Source: Bradyrhizobium sp. CCBAU 51765
Lineage (GTDB): Bacteria > Pseudomonadota > Alphaproteobacteria > Rhizobiales > Xanthobacteraceae
Direction: 5' to 3'
Assembly (NCBI RefSeq): GCF_015291725.1
Contig: NZ_CP030038.1
Location: 6,189,001-6,253,000, forward strand
Length of the DNA stretch: 64,000 nucleotides
Shown here: positions 51,598-60,015 of the stretch, one piece after another
Numbering within the stretch: position 1 is the stretch's first letter
Layout: each line of letters opens with the position of its first letter
Program-made: the position numbers and the translations under genes
Notes under the pieces: generated by a model
What the model was told of the DNA's origin: nothing
The model's database searches: none
Seen by the model: only the letters and a program-made list of their open reading frames with translations

Positions 51598-52467
51598 TTA
51601 ACGTCCCCAGCGGTCCGACCAGATCTTCTCGCCAATCAGGCAGTTGACGCGCGGCTCCTTGTCGGCAACGCGCATCACGGGGCGCTCGGGCGTGCGGCCG
51701 GCGACTTCCATCAGCAGCTTGGTGCGGATCGCTTCCTTGAACTTGTCGCGATCCTTGATCGTAATGACGAAGGAGCCGGGACCTCCGATGACGCAGTCCT
51801 CATAGTATAAATCGAGATTGTCGATATCCATGGTCGAGTAGGACGGCTCTTTGATCATGATCGGCAGGCCGTTGATGACGATGCCCTTCTCCAGGGCGGC
51901 ATCGCGCGCCACCGTGACCGGACCGCCATTGTTGTTGGGACCGTCGCCGGAAATGTCGATGACGCGGCGCAAGCCCCGATAGGGATCCTCGTCGAACAGC
52001 GGCATCGCGAACGTGATCGCACCGGAGATCGATGTGCGCGAGGCGCGCCGGATCGGCGTTTTCATGATCTCGGCGGCGACCGCGTCCGCCGTCTCCGGCC
52101 CGTCGACCAGGCGCCAGGGAATAATCATCTTCTGATCGCTGGAGGCGGCCCACTCGAAATAGGTCACTGCGATCCGGCCATTCGGGCCTAGCTTCAGCGC
52201 CTGCAGGAACTCCTTCGACTGGATTGCCTGCGCATAGCCCTCGCGCTGGACCGCGAGCTCGTCCATGTCCATGGAGTAGGACACGTCGACCGCGAGGATC
52301 AGTTCGACGTCGACCGCCTGCGCGTCCTTGTCGGCCGCCAGCCGTTTCGATTGAGATCGACTCTCGGGCGATTCGAATTTGGGTCCCGGTGCCGCGATGC
52401 CCGCGACGTCCCCTCCGGCAAGCATGCCGGCCACCAGCACAGCCCCGATCGAGAACAGCAAACGCAT
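51598..52467 (-). CDS. DUF1194 VWA-domain protein
   Basis: A 289-residue exported protein with a signal segment at residues 1-25 and a von Willebrand factor A fold. The metal-binding MIDAS motif is 'ILAVDVSYSMDMDE' with D-x-S-x-S, and 'RTSISGAITFAM' and 'VIDISGDGPNNNGGPV' supply the other MIDAS residues. This matches DUF1194. Such proteins are probably adhesion or protein-interaction modules of the envelope. It stands alone. Confidence 0.88.
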   Translation of the reverse strand: MRLLFSIGAVLVAGMLAGGDVAGIAAPGPKFESPESRSQSKRLAADKDAQAVDVELILAVDVSYSMDMDELAVQREGYAQAIQSKEFLQALKLGPNGRIAVTYFEWAASSDQKMIIPWRLVDGPETADAVAAEIMKTPIRRASRTSISGAITFAMPLFDEDPYRGLRRVIDISGDGPNNNGGPVTVARDAALEKGIVINGLPIMIKEPSYSTMDIDNLDLYYEDCVIGGPGSFVITIKDRDKFKEAIRTKLLMEVAGRTPERPVMRVADKEPRVNCLIGEKIWSDRWGR

Positions 52468-52649
52468 CGCAGTCTCCCATCGTATGACGCGATGGTGACA
52501 TGCAATTGCCTTGCCGCAAAGGCCGAAGATCGCTTGCGCTTCACATTCGAGTTAAGAATTTGCGTGTCAGCGCGAAACCGCCGCCGTGTCGCCGCGCTTG
52601 CGTCACCGAAAGACGCGCGATTACGGATTCGTCAATCCGGGGCCGCTCG

Positions 52650-52728
52650 AAGAGCCGAACCCGCAATGAGGAGATTCTCAGGCGCGCAAGGGCGCGCAGG
52701 AGTTCTCGCTTCGCGAGCCCCGGAATGG
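52650..52728. repeat. Degenerate palindromic intergenic repeat
   Basis: Read leftward it gives CATTCCGGGGCTCGCGAAGC followed by further inverted pieces and 'CTGAGAATCTC'. It looks like a diverged copy of the element at 58327-58408. Boundaries are uncertain. Confidence 0.4.
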
Positions 52729-52799
52729 CGGCGGCGAGCCTGGACTGCACGCCGCGCCTACTTGTCCGGCACGATTTCCATGCTAGGGTTAGTCGGACA

Positions 52800-52866
52800 G
52801 ATGGGGATGGAGTCCCCCGACAACCGCCCGGCGGTCGATGACCGTGCTTGGCTGATGACTCCTGCT
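52800..52866 (+). ncRNA. Fluoride riboswitch (crcB motif)
   Basis: The sequence has the conserved crcB-motif parts in order: GGGGATGGAGTCCCCC at 52803-52818, AACCGCC at 52822-52828, a variable stem-loop, then GGCTGATGACTCCTGC at 52850-52865. GGAGT (52809-52813) pairs with ACTCC (52858-52862), and GCC pairs with GGC to close the inner stem. It is followed by a hairpin terminator and then an MFS gene and crcB. Fluoride binding would favour read-through of the terminator. Confidence 0.92.
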
Positions 52867-52916
52867 CGAGGAGAGGCAATCTCAAGGCCTCTGCCTTTGG
52901 CGGGAGCATGGACATA

Positions 52917-52937
52917 CCCGCCGATGGCGGGTTTTTT
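52917..52937 (+). terminator. Intrinsic terminator of the fluoride riboswitch
   Basis: Stem CCCGCC, loop GAT, stem GGCGGG, then six T residues. It lies 51 nt after the aptamer and 50 nt before the MFS start, the place of an expression platform acting by transcription attenuation. Confidence 0.88.
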
Positions 52938-52987
52938 GTTGCCTTGTAACGAAGGCCAGCCGGAGAAGGCCAGGAGAAGACGACGAC

Positions 52988-54196
52988 GTGACGATGCCGA
53001 CACCGAATGCTGCGCGCACGATGCTGCCCAGAGGAATCTGGGTGCTCGGCTTCGTCTCGATGCTGATGGACATCTCCTCCGAGATGATCCATGCGTTGCT
53101 GCCGATCTATCTCGTCACCGTGCTCGGCGCCTCCACGCTCACCGTCGGGTTCATCGAGGGCGTTGCGGAGGCCACCGCCTCGATCACGAAGATCTTCTCC
53201 GGCGCGCTGTCGGACTGGCTCGGCCGCCGCAAGCTGCTCGCCGCGCTCGGCTACGGGCTGGCCGCCTTCACCAAGCCGCTGTTCCCGCTCGCGCCCAGCG
53301 TCGAATGGCTGGTGGCGGCGCGCTTCATCGACCGCGTCGGAAAGGGCATTCGCGGCGCACCGCGCGATGCGCTGATCGCCGATATCGCCCCGGTCGGCCT
53401 GCGCGGCGCGAGTTTCGGGCTGCGGCAATCGCTCGACACGATCGGGGCCTTCGTCGGGCCGCTCGCAGCGATCGGCCTGATGTGGTGGACGGTCGACAAT
53501 TTTACGATCGTGTTCTGGGTGGCAGTGCTGCCGGCGTTCCTGTCGTTTGGACTGATCGCCTTCGCTGTGAACGAGCCGGCCCCCGACCCGAGCCGGGGGC
53601 CCGCGAAGAACCCGCTCAATCTCGCCGCAATGCGGCAGCTCGGAGCGGTGTACTGGCGCGTCGTCGCGATCGGAATCGTCTTCACGCTCGCGCGCTTCAG
53701 TGAGGCCTTCCTGATTCTGCGCGCACAGAACATCGGACTCAACGCGATGTGGGTGCCGGCGGTGCTGGTGCTGATGAACATCGTCTATGCCCTGTCGGCC
53801 TATCCGGCCGGCGTGCTGTCGGACCGGATCGGCAGGACCGGCCTGCTCGCACTCGGTCTGGTCTTCCTCGCCGGCGCCGACCTCGCGCTGGCGCTGCTGC
53901 CGAATCTGGCCGGCCTTGCGCTCGGGGTCGTGCTGTGGGGGCTGCATATGGGATTGACGCAAGGGCTGCTCTCGGCCCTCGTCGCCGACGCTGCGCCACC
54001 GAGCCTGCGCGGCACCGCGTTCGGCTATTTCAACCTTTTCACCGGGCTTGCCCTGCTGGCCGCAAGCGTGATCGCCGGCGCGTTTTGGGACGCATATGGT
54101 CCCCAAGGCACGTTCCTCGCAGGGCTCGGCTTCGCGCTGGTCTCGCTCGTCGGGCTGCTCACGGTCGGCAACGGGCTGGCGGCAAAGGACGGATAA
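52988..54196 (+). CDS. MFS transporter under fluoride riboswitch
   Basis: A 402-residue major facilitator with 12 membrane segments, 'GALSDWLGRRKLLAALGYGL' as the loop 2-3 motif and 'YPAGVLSDRIGRTGLLALGL' as its second-half counterpart. 'FIDRVGKGIRGAPRDALIAD' is a marker of a drug-efflux-like MFS subfamily. Start codon is GTG with AGGAGA nearby. Its position behind the fluoride riboswitch and 28 nt before crcB suggests a role in fluoride or fluoride-associated stress, such as export of a fluoro- or metal-fluoride-related compound. That role is inference; the family itself does not define it. Confidence 0.88.
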   Translation: MTMPTPNAARTMLPRGIWVLGFVSMLMDISSEMIHALLPIYLVTVLGASTLTVGFIEGVAEATASITKIFSGALSDWLGRRKLLAALGYGLAAFTKPLFPLAPSVEWLVAARFIDRVGKGIRGAPRDALIADIAPVGLRGASFGLRQSLDTIGAFVGPLAAIGLMWWTVDNFTIVFWVAVLPAFLSFGLIAFAVNEPAPDPSRGPAKNPLNLAAMRQLGAVYWRVVAIGIVFTLARFSEAFLILRAQNIGLNAMWVPAVLVLMNIVYALSAYPAGVLSDRIGRTGLLALGLVFLAGADLALALLPNLAGLALGVVLWGLHMGLTQGLLSALVADAAPPSLRGTAFGYFNLFTGLALLAASVIAGAFWDAYGPQGTFLAGLGFALVSLVGLLTVGNGLAAKDG

Positions 54197-54224
54197 TGCA
54201 GGTCACAAACCAGGGAACGAGAAG

Positions 54225-54608
54225 TTGAACATCCAATACATTCTCGCTGTAGCCGCCGGCGGAGCGCTCGGCGCGGTCGTGCGCTACCTCGTTGCAATCG
54301 GTTCGGGCCGCGCTTTCGGCACCGACTTTCCTTGGGGCACCCTGATCATCAACGTGACGGGATCATTCCTGATCGGCATCTTCGCCGCGCTGTTCGCGAC
54401 GAGATGGAACCTGCCACAGACCGCCCGGATATTCTTGACGGTGGGGATTTGTGGCGGATACACGACGTTCTCGACGTTCTCGCTGGATGCCTGGTATCTG
54501 ATCGAGCGCGGTCAGACCGTCGCCTCGGCCGTCTACATGATTGCATCGGTGGTGCTGTCGGTGGGGGCGCTGATCGCCGCAATGCAGTTTGTTCGCGCTC
54601 TTCCGTAG
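54225..54608 (+). CDS. crcB: Fluoride channel CrcB/Fluc
   Basis: A 127-residue Fluc-type fluoride exporter with four membrane segments. It shows 'GGALGAVVRYL', 'WGTLIINVTGSFLIGIFAAL' (the pore Asn), and the Phe-box segment 'GICGGYTTFSTFSLDA'. Start is a TTG at 54225 giving 'NIQYILAV', with GGGAACGAG upstream. It works as a dual-topology dimer that lets fluoride leave the cell. It is the second gene of the riboswitch operon. Confidence 0.95.
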   Translation: MNIQYILAVAAGGALGAVVRYLVAIGSGRAFGTDFPWGTLIINVTGSFLIGIFAALFATRWNLPQTARIFLTVGICGGYTTFSTFSLDAWYLIERGQTVASAVYMIASVVLSVGALIAAMQFVRALP

Positions 54609-54743
54609 GGGTGCAGCGCGGCCGGCGCATCCCTGCCCGTCCGCAATGACATGATGGCGGCGCACCGACCACCTTGGAGAAGCCCGGGCGCCTGCAATAT
54701 GATCAAAAGGCTGGAGCTCATCAGGGCCGGGTTTCAGGAAACG

Positions 54744-55049
54744 ATGAACGACACCGTCACCAAACCGAAAACCAGAACCAAGACCAAGGTCGAGCGGCCG
54801 AAGCTGCACAAGGTCATCCTGATCAACGACGACTACACGCCGCGCGAATTCGTCACCATGGTGCTGAAGGCCGAATTCCGCATGACGGAGGATCAGGCCT
54901 ACAAGGTGATGATTACCGCCCACAAGCTGGGTTCCTGCGTCGTCGCGGTGTTCACCAAGGATGTTGCCGAGACCAAGGCGACACGCGCCACCGACGCCGG
55001 CCGCGCCAAGGGCTATCCGCTGCTGTTCACGACCGAGCCGGAGGAATAG
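54744..55049 (+). CDS. clpS: ClpS-family adaptor
   Basis: A 101-residue ClpS protein, the adaptor that hands N-degron substrates to ClpAP. The core reads 'HKVILINDDYTPREFVTMVL' and 'AHKLGSCVVAVFTKDVAETK', with the binding-pocket residues of the family. CAGGAA precedes the ATG at 54744. The tail is short. No clpA is adjacent, so it may be the second ClpS paralogue that alphaproteobacteria often carry. Confidence 0.93.
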   Translation: MNDTVTKPKTRTKTKVERPKLHKVILINDDYTPREFVTMVLKAEFRMTEDQAYKVMITAHKLGSCVVAVFTKDVAETKATRATDAGRAKGYPLLFTTEPEE

Positions 55050-55057
55050 GCGCCGCC

Positions 55058-55079
55058 TGCCGGCTTCGCCGGCAATTTT
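55058..55079 (+). terminator. Intrinsic terminator after clpS
   Basis: Stem TGCCGGC, loop TTC, stem GCCGGCA, followed by ATTTTA, starting 9 bases after the clpS stop codon. Confidence 0.75.
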
Positions 55080-55124
55080 AGTGATCCGCGCTACCGCAGG
55101 TTCAATCTCCTGTGTCACCACCAT

Positions 55125-55892
55125 GTGATGACAGTCGCATTGCGCAAACAGCTCGAGCTCAAGCCGGCCCGCCCCGAAACCTCGTTCGGTCCGTTCAGGC
55201 TCCTGCACGCCCTGCCCTGGCTGATCCTTGCGGCCGCCATGCGGGTGATCGCGTTTGGCGGCGGCCCCGTGGCCTTGCCGGCAATTGTGGTTGCCGACAT
55301 TTCGGTGCTGCTGGCCTTCTTTGCCACGGCACATCAATCGATCAAGGCGGCCGGAGGCCAATCCTCTCTCGGTGAGTTGACGCTCGGCGAACAGTTGAAG
55401 CTGTCCTTCTCGGTTCTGTGGCGGATCGCCTCAGTGATGATCGCGGCCGCGCTCGGCACCGCGGTCGCGGGCCACGTCGCGTATGCGCCTCACCTGATGG
55501 CCGGCCTCGATGGCGTTGCTTTTGACCAGTTCACGCATCTCGGGCGATTCTGGAGCGCGTTGATCGCGACGCTGGTGCTCCTCATGATCGTCCGTGCCGA
55601 GCGCAATGACGGCAAGATCGCATTGTTCGCCGCCATCGGTGAGTTCGCGCGGCGCGGCGTGTGGCTCGGCGTCAGCGTGATCGTGCTCGGTGTCATCAAC
55701 GTCGCCCTCGCCTATGGGCAGGAAGCGGTGCGCAGTGCGATCTGGAATTTCTGGCAGACCTCGTCGGCGACACAGTTCACCAAGAACCTGGTCTACTTCG
55801 TGTTCATCTTCAGCTTCGCGATGCTGAGGCTATGGATCACTCTGAGGATCATAACTCTGGGCCTGAAGCAGTCATATCTTCGCGGCAGCTAG
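55125..55892 (+). CDS. Integral membrane hypothetical protein
   Basis: A 255-residue protein with six or so hydrophobic segments and no domain I recognise. It begins with a cytoplasmic stretch 'LRKQLELKPARPETSFGPFR'. Later parts include 'HLGRFWSALIATLVLLMIVR' and 'FVFIFSFAMLRLWITLRI'. It stands alone between clpS and the convergent cyclase gene. Confidence 0.65.
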   Translation: MMTVALRKQLELKPARPETSFGPFRLLHALPWLILAAAMRVIAFGGGPVALPAIVVADISVLLAFFATAHQSIKAAGGQSSLGELTLGEQLKLSFSVLWRIASVMIAAALGTAVAGHVAYAPHLMAGLDGVAFDQFTHLGRFWSALIATLVLLMIVRAERNDGKIALFAAIGEFARRGVWLGVSVIVLGVINVALAYGQEAVRSAIWNFWQTSSATQFTKNLVYFVFIFSFAMLRLWITLRIITLGLKQSYLRGS

Positions 55893-55913
55893 CGCCGCTG
55901 ACCGCGCCTTCCG

Positions 55914-57104
55914 CTAGGCGATCACGGCCGGCGCTTCTTCGGCGAGCCCGTACACGCGTTGTGCCTTGGAAAATCCCGCAATTGGGAATTCACCGAGCTT
56001 CTGCCAATCGTATTGGCAGACATTGGCAAAACCTTCCGAGGCGACGACGGTGCGCCCCAGGCGACCCGTGATCTTCTCCAGCCGCGCGGCGAGGTTGACG
56101 GCCGGGCCGATGCAGGTGAAGTCGAGCCTGTTGCCGCCGCCGATATTGCCGTAGAGGATGTTTCCGACATGCAGCGCGACGCCGAAGCGAAAGCGTTCGA
56201 CGACGTCGCCGATCGGAAAGGCGAGCGCCTCGACGCTGGCGCGGGATTCGCGCGTAGCCTCCAGCACACGCGCGCAGACATGGGCGGCATCGCCGACATA
56301 TTCGTCGATCGGGAACACCGCGAGCAGGCCGTCGCCCATGAACTTCAGCACCTCGCCGCCATGGTCGCGTATCGCCGTGACCTGGCAGTCGAAATAATGA
56401 TTGAGGATCTGGACAACCGTCTCGGGCGGCAGCCGGTCCGACAGCGCGGTGAAGCCGCGCAGGTCCGACAGCCAGATCGCCGCCTGCATGGTGTCGTGAT
56501 GACCGCGGCGGATCTGGCCGCCGAGGACGCGCGCACCGGCACGGTTGCCGACATAGGTGTCGAGCAGCATCTCGGCGGTGCGGCGCTGGCTGATGATCTC
56601 GCTGATGCGCGCAAGCGGCGCTATGACGGTTCGGATGGCCGCGAGGTCGTCGTCGCTGAAGCCGCCGGGCTGCTGCGTGATCCAGCTCGTCGCGTGAACG
56701 GAGCCATCGAGAAATGGCACCGGCACCGCGATATAATCGGTCGCTCCTTCAGCGTGCATGTCCTCGAGGAACGGAAATCGCTTGCTGTCGGGGTCGCCTG
56801 CGCGCCCCCGGACCTCGATCCCCTGCTCGAACACGATGCGGAGCGGGCTGCGGGCGAATTGGGGCGTCTCCAGAACCTCGAAATCGACGGTACCGATTTC
56901 AACTCCCTCGCCCTGCCGCCAGATGAAGTTGCGGCCGAAGACTTCGGGATGCAGCGTGCGGATGAAGATGCCGAACCGCCACAACGGCAGGCCGGCCGCG
57001 ACCAGACGTTCGCAGAAATCGGCAATCCCTACGGCCGGCTCCTGAGCCGCCCAGGTCCCGTCGATGAGCCAGTTGGAGATGCGCCGGAGCTCGGAGCTGT
57101 TCAT
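55914..57104 (-). CDS. Class III adenylate/guanylate cyclase
   Basis: A 396-residue soluble cyclase. The N-terminal ~180 residues look GAF-like or sensory. The C-terminal catalytic domain has the first metal Asp in 'AIWLSDLRGFTALSDRLPPE', the second in 'LKFMGDGLLAVFP', and the 'TCIGPAVNLAARLE' Asn-Arg segment. It makes a cyclic nucleotide, most likely cAMP. 'ADFCERLVAAGLPLWRFGIF' near the N-terminus is typical of Bradyrhizobium cyclases of this type. Confidence 0.9.
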   Translation of the reverse strand: MNSSELRRISNWLIDGTWAAQEPAVGIADFCERLVAAGLPLWRFGIFIRTLHPEVFGRNFIWRQGEGVEIGTVDFEVLETPQFARSPLRIVFEQGIEVRGRAGDPDSKRFPFLEDMHAEGATDYIAVPVPFLDGSVHATSWITQQPGGFSDDDLAAIRTVIAPLARISEIISQRRTAEMLLDTYVGNRAGARVLGGQIRRGHHDTMQAAIWLSDLRGFTALSDRLPPETVVQILNHYFDCQVTAIRDHGGEVLKFMGDGLLAVFPIDEYVGDAAHVCARVLEATRESRASVEALAFPIGDVVERFRFGVALHVGNILYGNIGGGNRLDFTCIGPAVNLAARLEKITGRLGRTVVASEGFANVCQYDWQKLGEFPIAGFSKAQRVYGLAEEAPAVIA

Positions 57105-57166
57105 GGCCGCATTTGCAGACGAAGTTGCGGAGTCGTCAAGCTGCGCGGTGGGCTAGTACCGCGAGT

Positions 57167-58255
57167 TCAACGCCCGACCTGGCCGCGATCGCGCAGGAAG
57201 TGATCCGCCAGCACGCAAGCCATCATGGCCTCGCCGACCGGGACGGCACGGATGCCGACGCAGGGATCGTGGCGGCCCTTGGTGAAGATCTCGGTCTCGG
57301 CCCCCTGCCGATCGACGGTGAGACGCGGCTGCAGGATCGACGAGGTCGGCTTCACCGCGAAGCGCACCACCACCGGCTGTCCGGTGGAGATACCGCCCAG
57401 CACGCCGCCGGCATGGTTGGACAGAAACCGTGTGCCGTCATTGCCGGTGCGCATCTCGTCCGCGTTCTCCTCGCCGGTGAGCTCGGCCGCGCCAAAACCG
57501 GCGCCGATCTCGACGCCCTTGACGGCGTTGATCGACATCATCGCGGCGGCGAGATCGGAATCGAGCTTGGCGTAGATCGGCGCGCCGAGCCCTGCCGGCA
57601 CGCCGTCGGCGACGACCTCGACCACCGCGCCGATCGAGGAGCCGCTCTTGCGGATGCCGTCGAGATAGGTCTCGAAGAATGCGGCCTTGTCCTTGTCGGG
57701 ACAGAAGAACGGATTCTTGGCGATCTCGTCCCAGTCCCACTTGTCGCGATCGATCTTGTGCGGGCCGATCTGCACCAGCGCACCCCGCACCCTCACATCG
57801 GGGAGGACTTTTCGCGCGATCGCGCCGGCGGCAACGCGCATCGCGGTCTCGCGTGCGGAGGAGCGGCCGCCGCCGCGATAGTCGCGCAGGCCGTACTTGG
57901 CCTCATAAGTGAAGTCGGCATGGCCCGGACGAAACTTGTCCTTGATCTCGGAATAGTCTTTCGAGCGCTGGTCGGTGTTCTCGATCAGGAGCCCGATCGG
58001 CGTGCCCGTCGTCACCTGCGCGCCGGTCTCCGGATGCGCCATCACGCCGGACAGGATTTTCACCTGATCCGGCTCCTGGCGCTGCGTGGTGAAGCGCGAC
58101 TGACCCGGCCGCCGGCGATCGAGATCACGCTGGATGTCGGCCTCGGTGAGCGGGATCATGGGCGGGCAGCCATCGACCACGCAGCCGATCGCCACCCCGT
58201 GGCTCTCGCCGAAGGTGGTGACGCGGAACATGTGGCCGAAGGTGTTGAAGGACAT
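57167..58255 (-). CDS. aroC: Chorismate synthase
   Basis: A 362-residue chorismate synthase, last step of the shikimate pathway, needing reduced FMN. Signatures: 'FRVTTFGESHGVAIGCVVDG' (motif 1), 'RGGGRSSARETAMRVAAGAI' (motif 2) and 'RFAVKPTSSILQPRLTVDRQ' (motif 3 area). Length fits the family. It is followed upstream by a large palindromic repeat. Confidence 0.97.
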   Translation of the reverse strand: MSFNTFGHMFRVTTFGESHGVAIGCVVDGCPPMIPLTEADIQRDLDRRRPGQSRFTTQRQEPDQVKILSGVMAHPETGAQVTTGTPIGLLIENTDQRSKDYSEIKDKFRPGHADFTYEAKYGLRDYRGGGRSSARETAMRVAAGAIARKVLPDVRVRGALVQIGPHKIDRDKWDWDEIAKNPFFCPDKDKAAFFETYLDGIRKSGSSIGAVVEVVADGVPAGLGAPIYAKLDSDLAAAMMSINAVKGVEIGAGFGAAELTGEENADEMRTGNDGTRFLSNHAGGVLGGISTGQPVVVRFAVKPTSSILQPRLTVDRQGAETEIFTKGRHDPCVGIRAVPVGEAMMACVLADHFLRDRGQVGR

Positions 58256-58326
58256 CGCTGCTCGCTGGCTCGTAAGTCAGTGCTGACTTGTGGTAGCGCC
58301 CGGGAACACGGCGTTCAACCCCGTTC

Positions 58327-58408
58327 CCGTCATTCCGGGGCGATGCGCAGCATCGAACCCGGAATCTCGAGATTCCGGGTTCGCCCTTCGGGCGCCCCGG
58401 AATGACGG
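58327..58408. repeat. Nested palindromic repeat element
   Basis: Outer arms CCGTCATTCCGGGGCG and CGCCCCGGAATGACGG enclose a perfect 26-base palindrome centred on CTCGAG at 58356-58381. It matches the 'CATTCCGGGGCG' dispersed element I know from Bradyrhizobium intergenic regions. It sits between histidine phosphatase and aroC genes that read in the same direction. Confidence 0.75.
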
Positions 58409-58416
58409 TGAAGAGC

Positions 58417-59016
58417 TTAACTGAACTTCTCCAGCCGGCCGTCGCGGAACACGTAGACCGCGCCCTGCTCGATAAAGAGCTCCGCAGCGCTGCCAGGGGT
58501 CTCGATGCCCAGGGCCACCATCAGGGCGCGGCAGGTCCCGCCATGGGCCACTGCAACGGTATCGACGAGAAGCGACTCGTACCAGTCGAGCATGCGCAGC
58601 TGCACGGCCGCGTAGGTCTCCCCGCCCGCAGGCGCGACGGTCCATTTGTCGGCGAGGCGCCTCGCATAGACGTCCGGATCGGAAGCTTCGCTCTCGGCCA
58701 GCGTCAGCCCCTCCCAGACGCCGTAGCCGATCTCACGCAGGCGATCGTCGAGCGAATAGTCCGAAGCCGGCAATTCAAGCTTCTCGCGCGCGAGTTCCAT
58801 GGTCTGCCGCGCACGGCCGAGCGGGCTCGACACGTAAGGCAGCGCCGCCCTGTCCTTGCCCTCGCGCCCGAACAGATCGGCCAGAATGCTGGCCGCCTGC
58901 ACGGCCTGGGCCCGGCCGCGCGCATTCAGCGGGACGTCCCTGGTGCCCTGGAGTCGCCCGAGCGCGTTCCATTCGGTCTCGCCATGGCGAAGGAAGTAGA
59001 TCGTGGGCACGGGCAT
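58417..59016 (-). CDS. Histidine phosphatase family protein
   Basis: A 199-residue phosphoglycerate-mutase-like phosphatase. The N-terminal 'IYFLRHGETEWNALGRLQGT' has the RHG motif with the catalytic His. 'VSSPLGRARQTMELAREKLE' and 'VAVAHGGTCRALMVALG' carry the second Arg and His. The substrate is unknown. It lies 12 nt downstream of the second fabI gene and is probably co-transcribed with it. Confidence 0.9.
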   Translation of the reverse strand: MPVPTIYFLRHGETEWNALGRLQGTRDVPLNARGRAQAVQAASILADLFGREGKDRAALPYVSSPLGRARQTMELAREKLELPASDYSLDDRLREIGYGVWEGLTLAESEASDPDVYARRLADKWTVAPAGGETYAAVQLRMLDWYESLLVDTVAVAHGGTCRALMVALGIETPGSAAELFIEQGAVYVFRDGRLEKFS

Positions 59017-59028
59017 TCCGGCTGAGGG

Positions 59029-59844
59029 CTAGTCCTTCCCGCCCAGCGAGATGTCCGGCGCATCCGGCCGCTTCATGCCGAGCACATGATAGCCGGAATC
59101 GACGTGATGCACCTCGCCGGTGACGCCGCGCGAGAGGTCGGAGAGGAAGTACAGCGCGCTGCCGCCGACGTCTTCGGTCGAGACGTTGCGCCGCATCGGC
59201 GCGTTGTATTCGTTCCACTTCAGGATATAGCGGAAGTCGCCGATGCCGGATGCAGCGAGCGTCTTGATCGGTCCCGCCGAGATGGCGTTGACGCGAATGT
59301 TCTTCTCGCCGAGATCGGCGGCGAGATAGCGCACGCTGGCCTCCAGCGCCGCCTTGGCCACGCCCATCACGTTGTAATGCGGCATCCACTTCTCGGCGCC
59401 GTAATAGGAGAGCGTGATGAGCGAGCCGCCATCCGTCATCAGCTTCTCGGCGCGCTGCGCCACCGCGGTGAACGAATAGCAGGAGATCAGCATCGACTTC
59501 GAAAAATTCTCCTGCGTCGTGTCGACGTAGCGGCCGTCGAGCTGCTCGCCATAGGCAATCGCGTGCACCAGGAAGTCGATCTTGCCCCACTTCTCCTTCA
59601 GCACCGCGAAGGCGGCGTCGATGGTCGCGGCATCCGTGACATCACAATGGCCGAGCACGAGACCGCCGATCTCGGCAGCAAGCGGCTCGACGCGCTTCTT
59701 GAGCGCATCGCCCTGATAGGTGAAGGCGAGCTCGGCACCGGCCGCGTGGCATGCCTTGGCGATGCCCCAGGCGATCGAGCGGTTGTTGGCAACGCCGAGG
59801 ATCACCCCGCGCTTGCCTTGCATCAGACCTGAATTCTGCGCCAT
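59029..59844 (-). CDS. fabI: Enoyl-ACP reductase, second copy
   Basis: A 271-residue FabI with 'GVILGVANNRSIAWGIAKAC' (cofactor loop), 'FLVHAIAYGEQLDGRYVDTT' and the catalytic layout 'LSYYGAEKWMPHYNVMGVAK'. A C-terminal part with 'SGIGDFRYILKWNEYNAPMR' is typical of housekeeping alphaproteobacterial FabI. It reduces enoyl-ACP in fatty-acid elongation. Compared with the copy at 28.8 kb it is longer and closer to the usual FabI pattern. Confidence 0.93.
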   Translation of the reverse strand: MAQNSGLMQGKRGVILGVANNRSIAWGIAKACHAAGAELAFTYQGDALKKRVEPLAAEIGGLVLGHCDVTDAATIDAAFAVLKEKWGKIDFLVHAIAYGEQLDGRYVDTTQENFSKSMLISCYSFTAVAQRAEKLMTDGGSLITLSYYGAEKWMPHYNVMGVAKAALEASVRYLAADLGEKNIRVNAISAGPIKTLAASGIGDFRYILKWNEYNAPMRRNVSTEDVGGSALYFLSDLSRGVTGEVHHVDSGYHVLGMKRPDAPDISLGGKD

Positions 59845-60015
59845 TTTGAACGTCCCGTCGAACTCTCGTTGAGGTCTGGAGGTACACCAGCCCTCCCCTG
59901 CGGTACAGCCCTAATACGCGGCGTTAACGCTGTTTCGAGTGCCGGAATAGCCGTCCCACTCGGGTGTTATGATCGTTGAGGCGCTCGCGCCGAACGCTGG
60001 GACTTCAAGACCGCA

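Noticed and set aside
59944..59968. Possible ECF/EcfG-type promoter GGAAT-N16-TGTT before the sigma factor gene
   Set aside because: Only a partial match to GGAAC-N16/17-CGTT; not strong enough to list as a feature.
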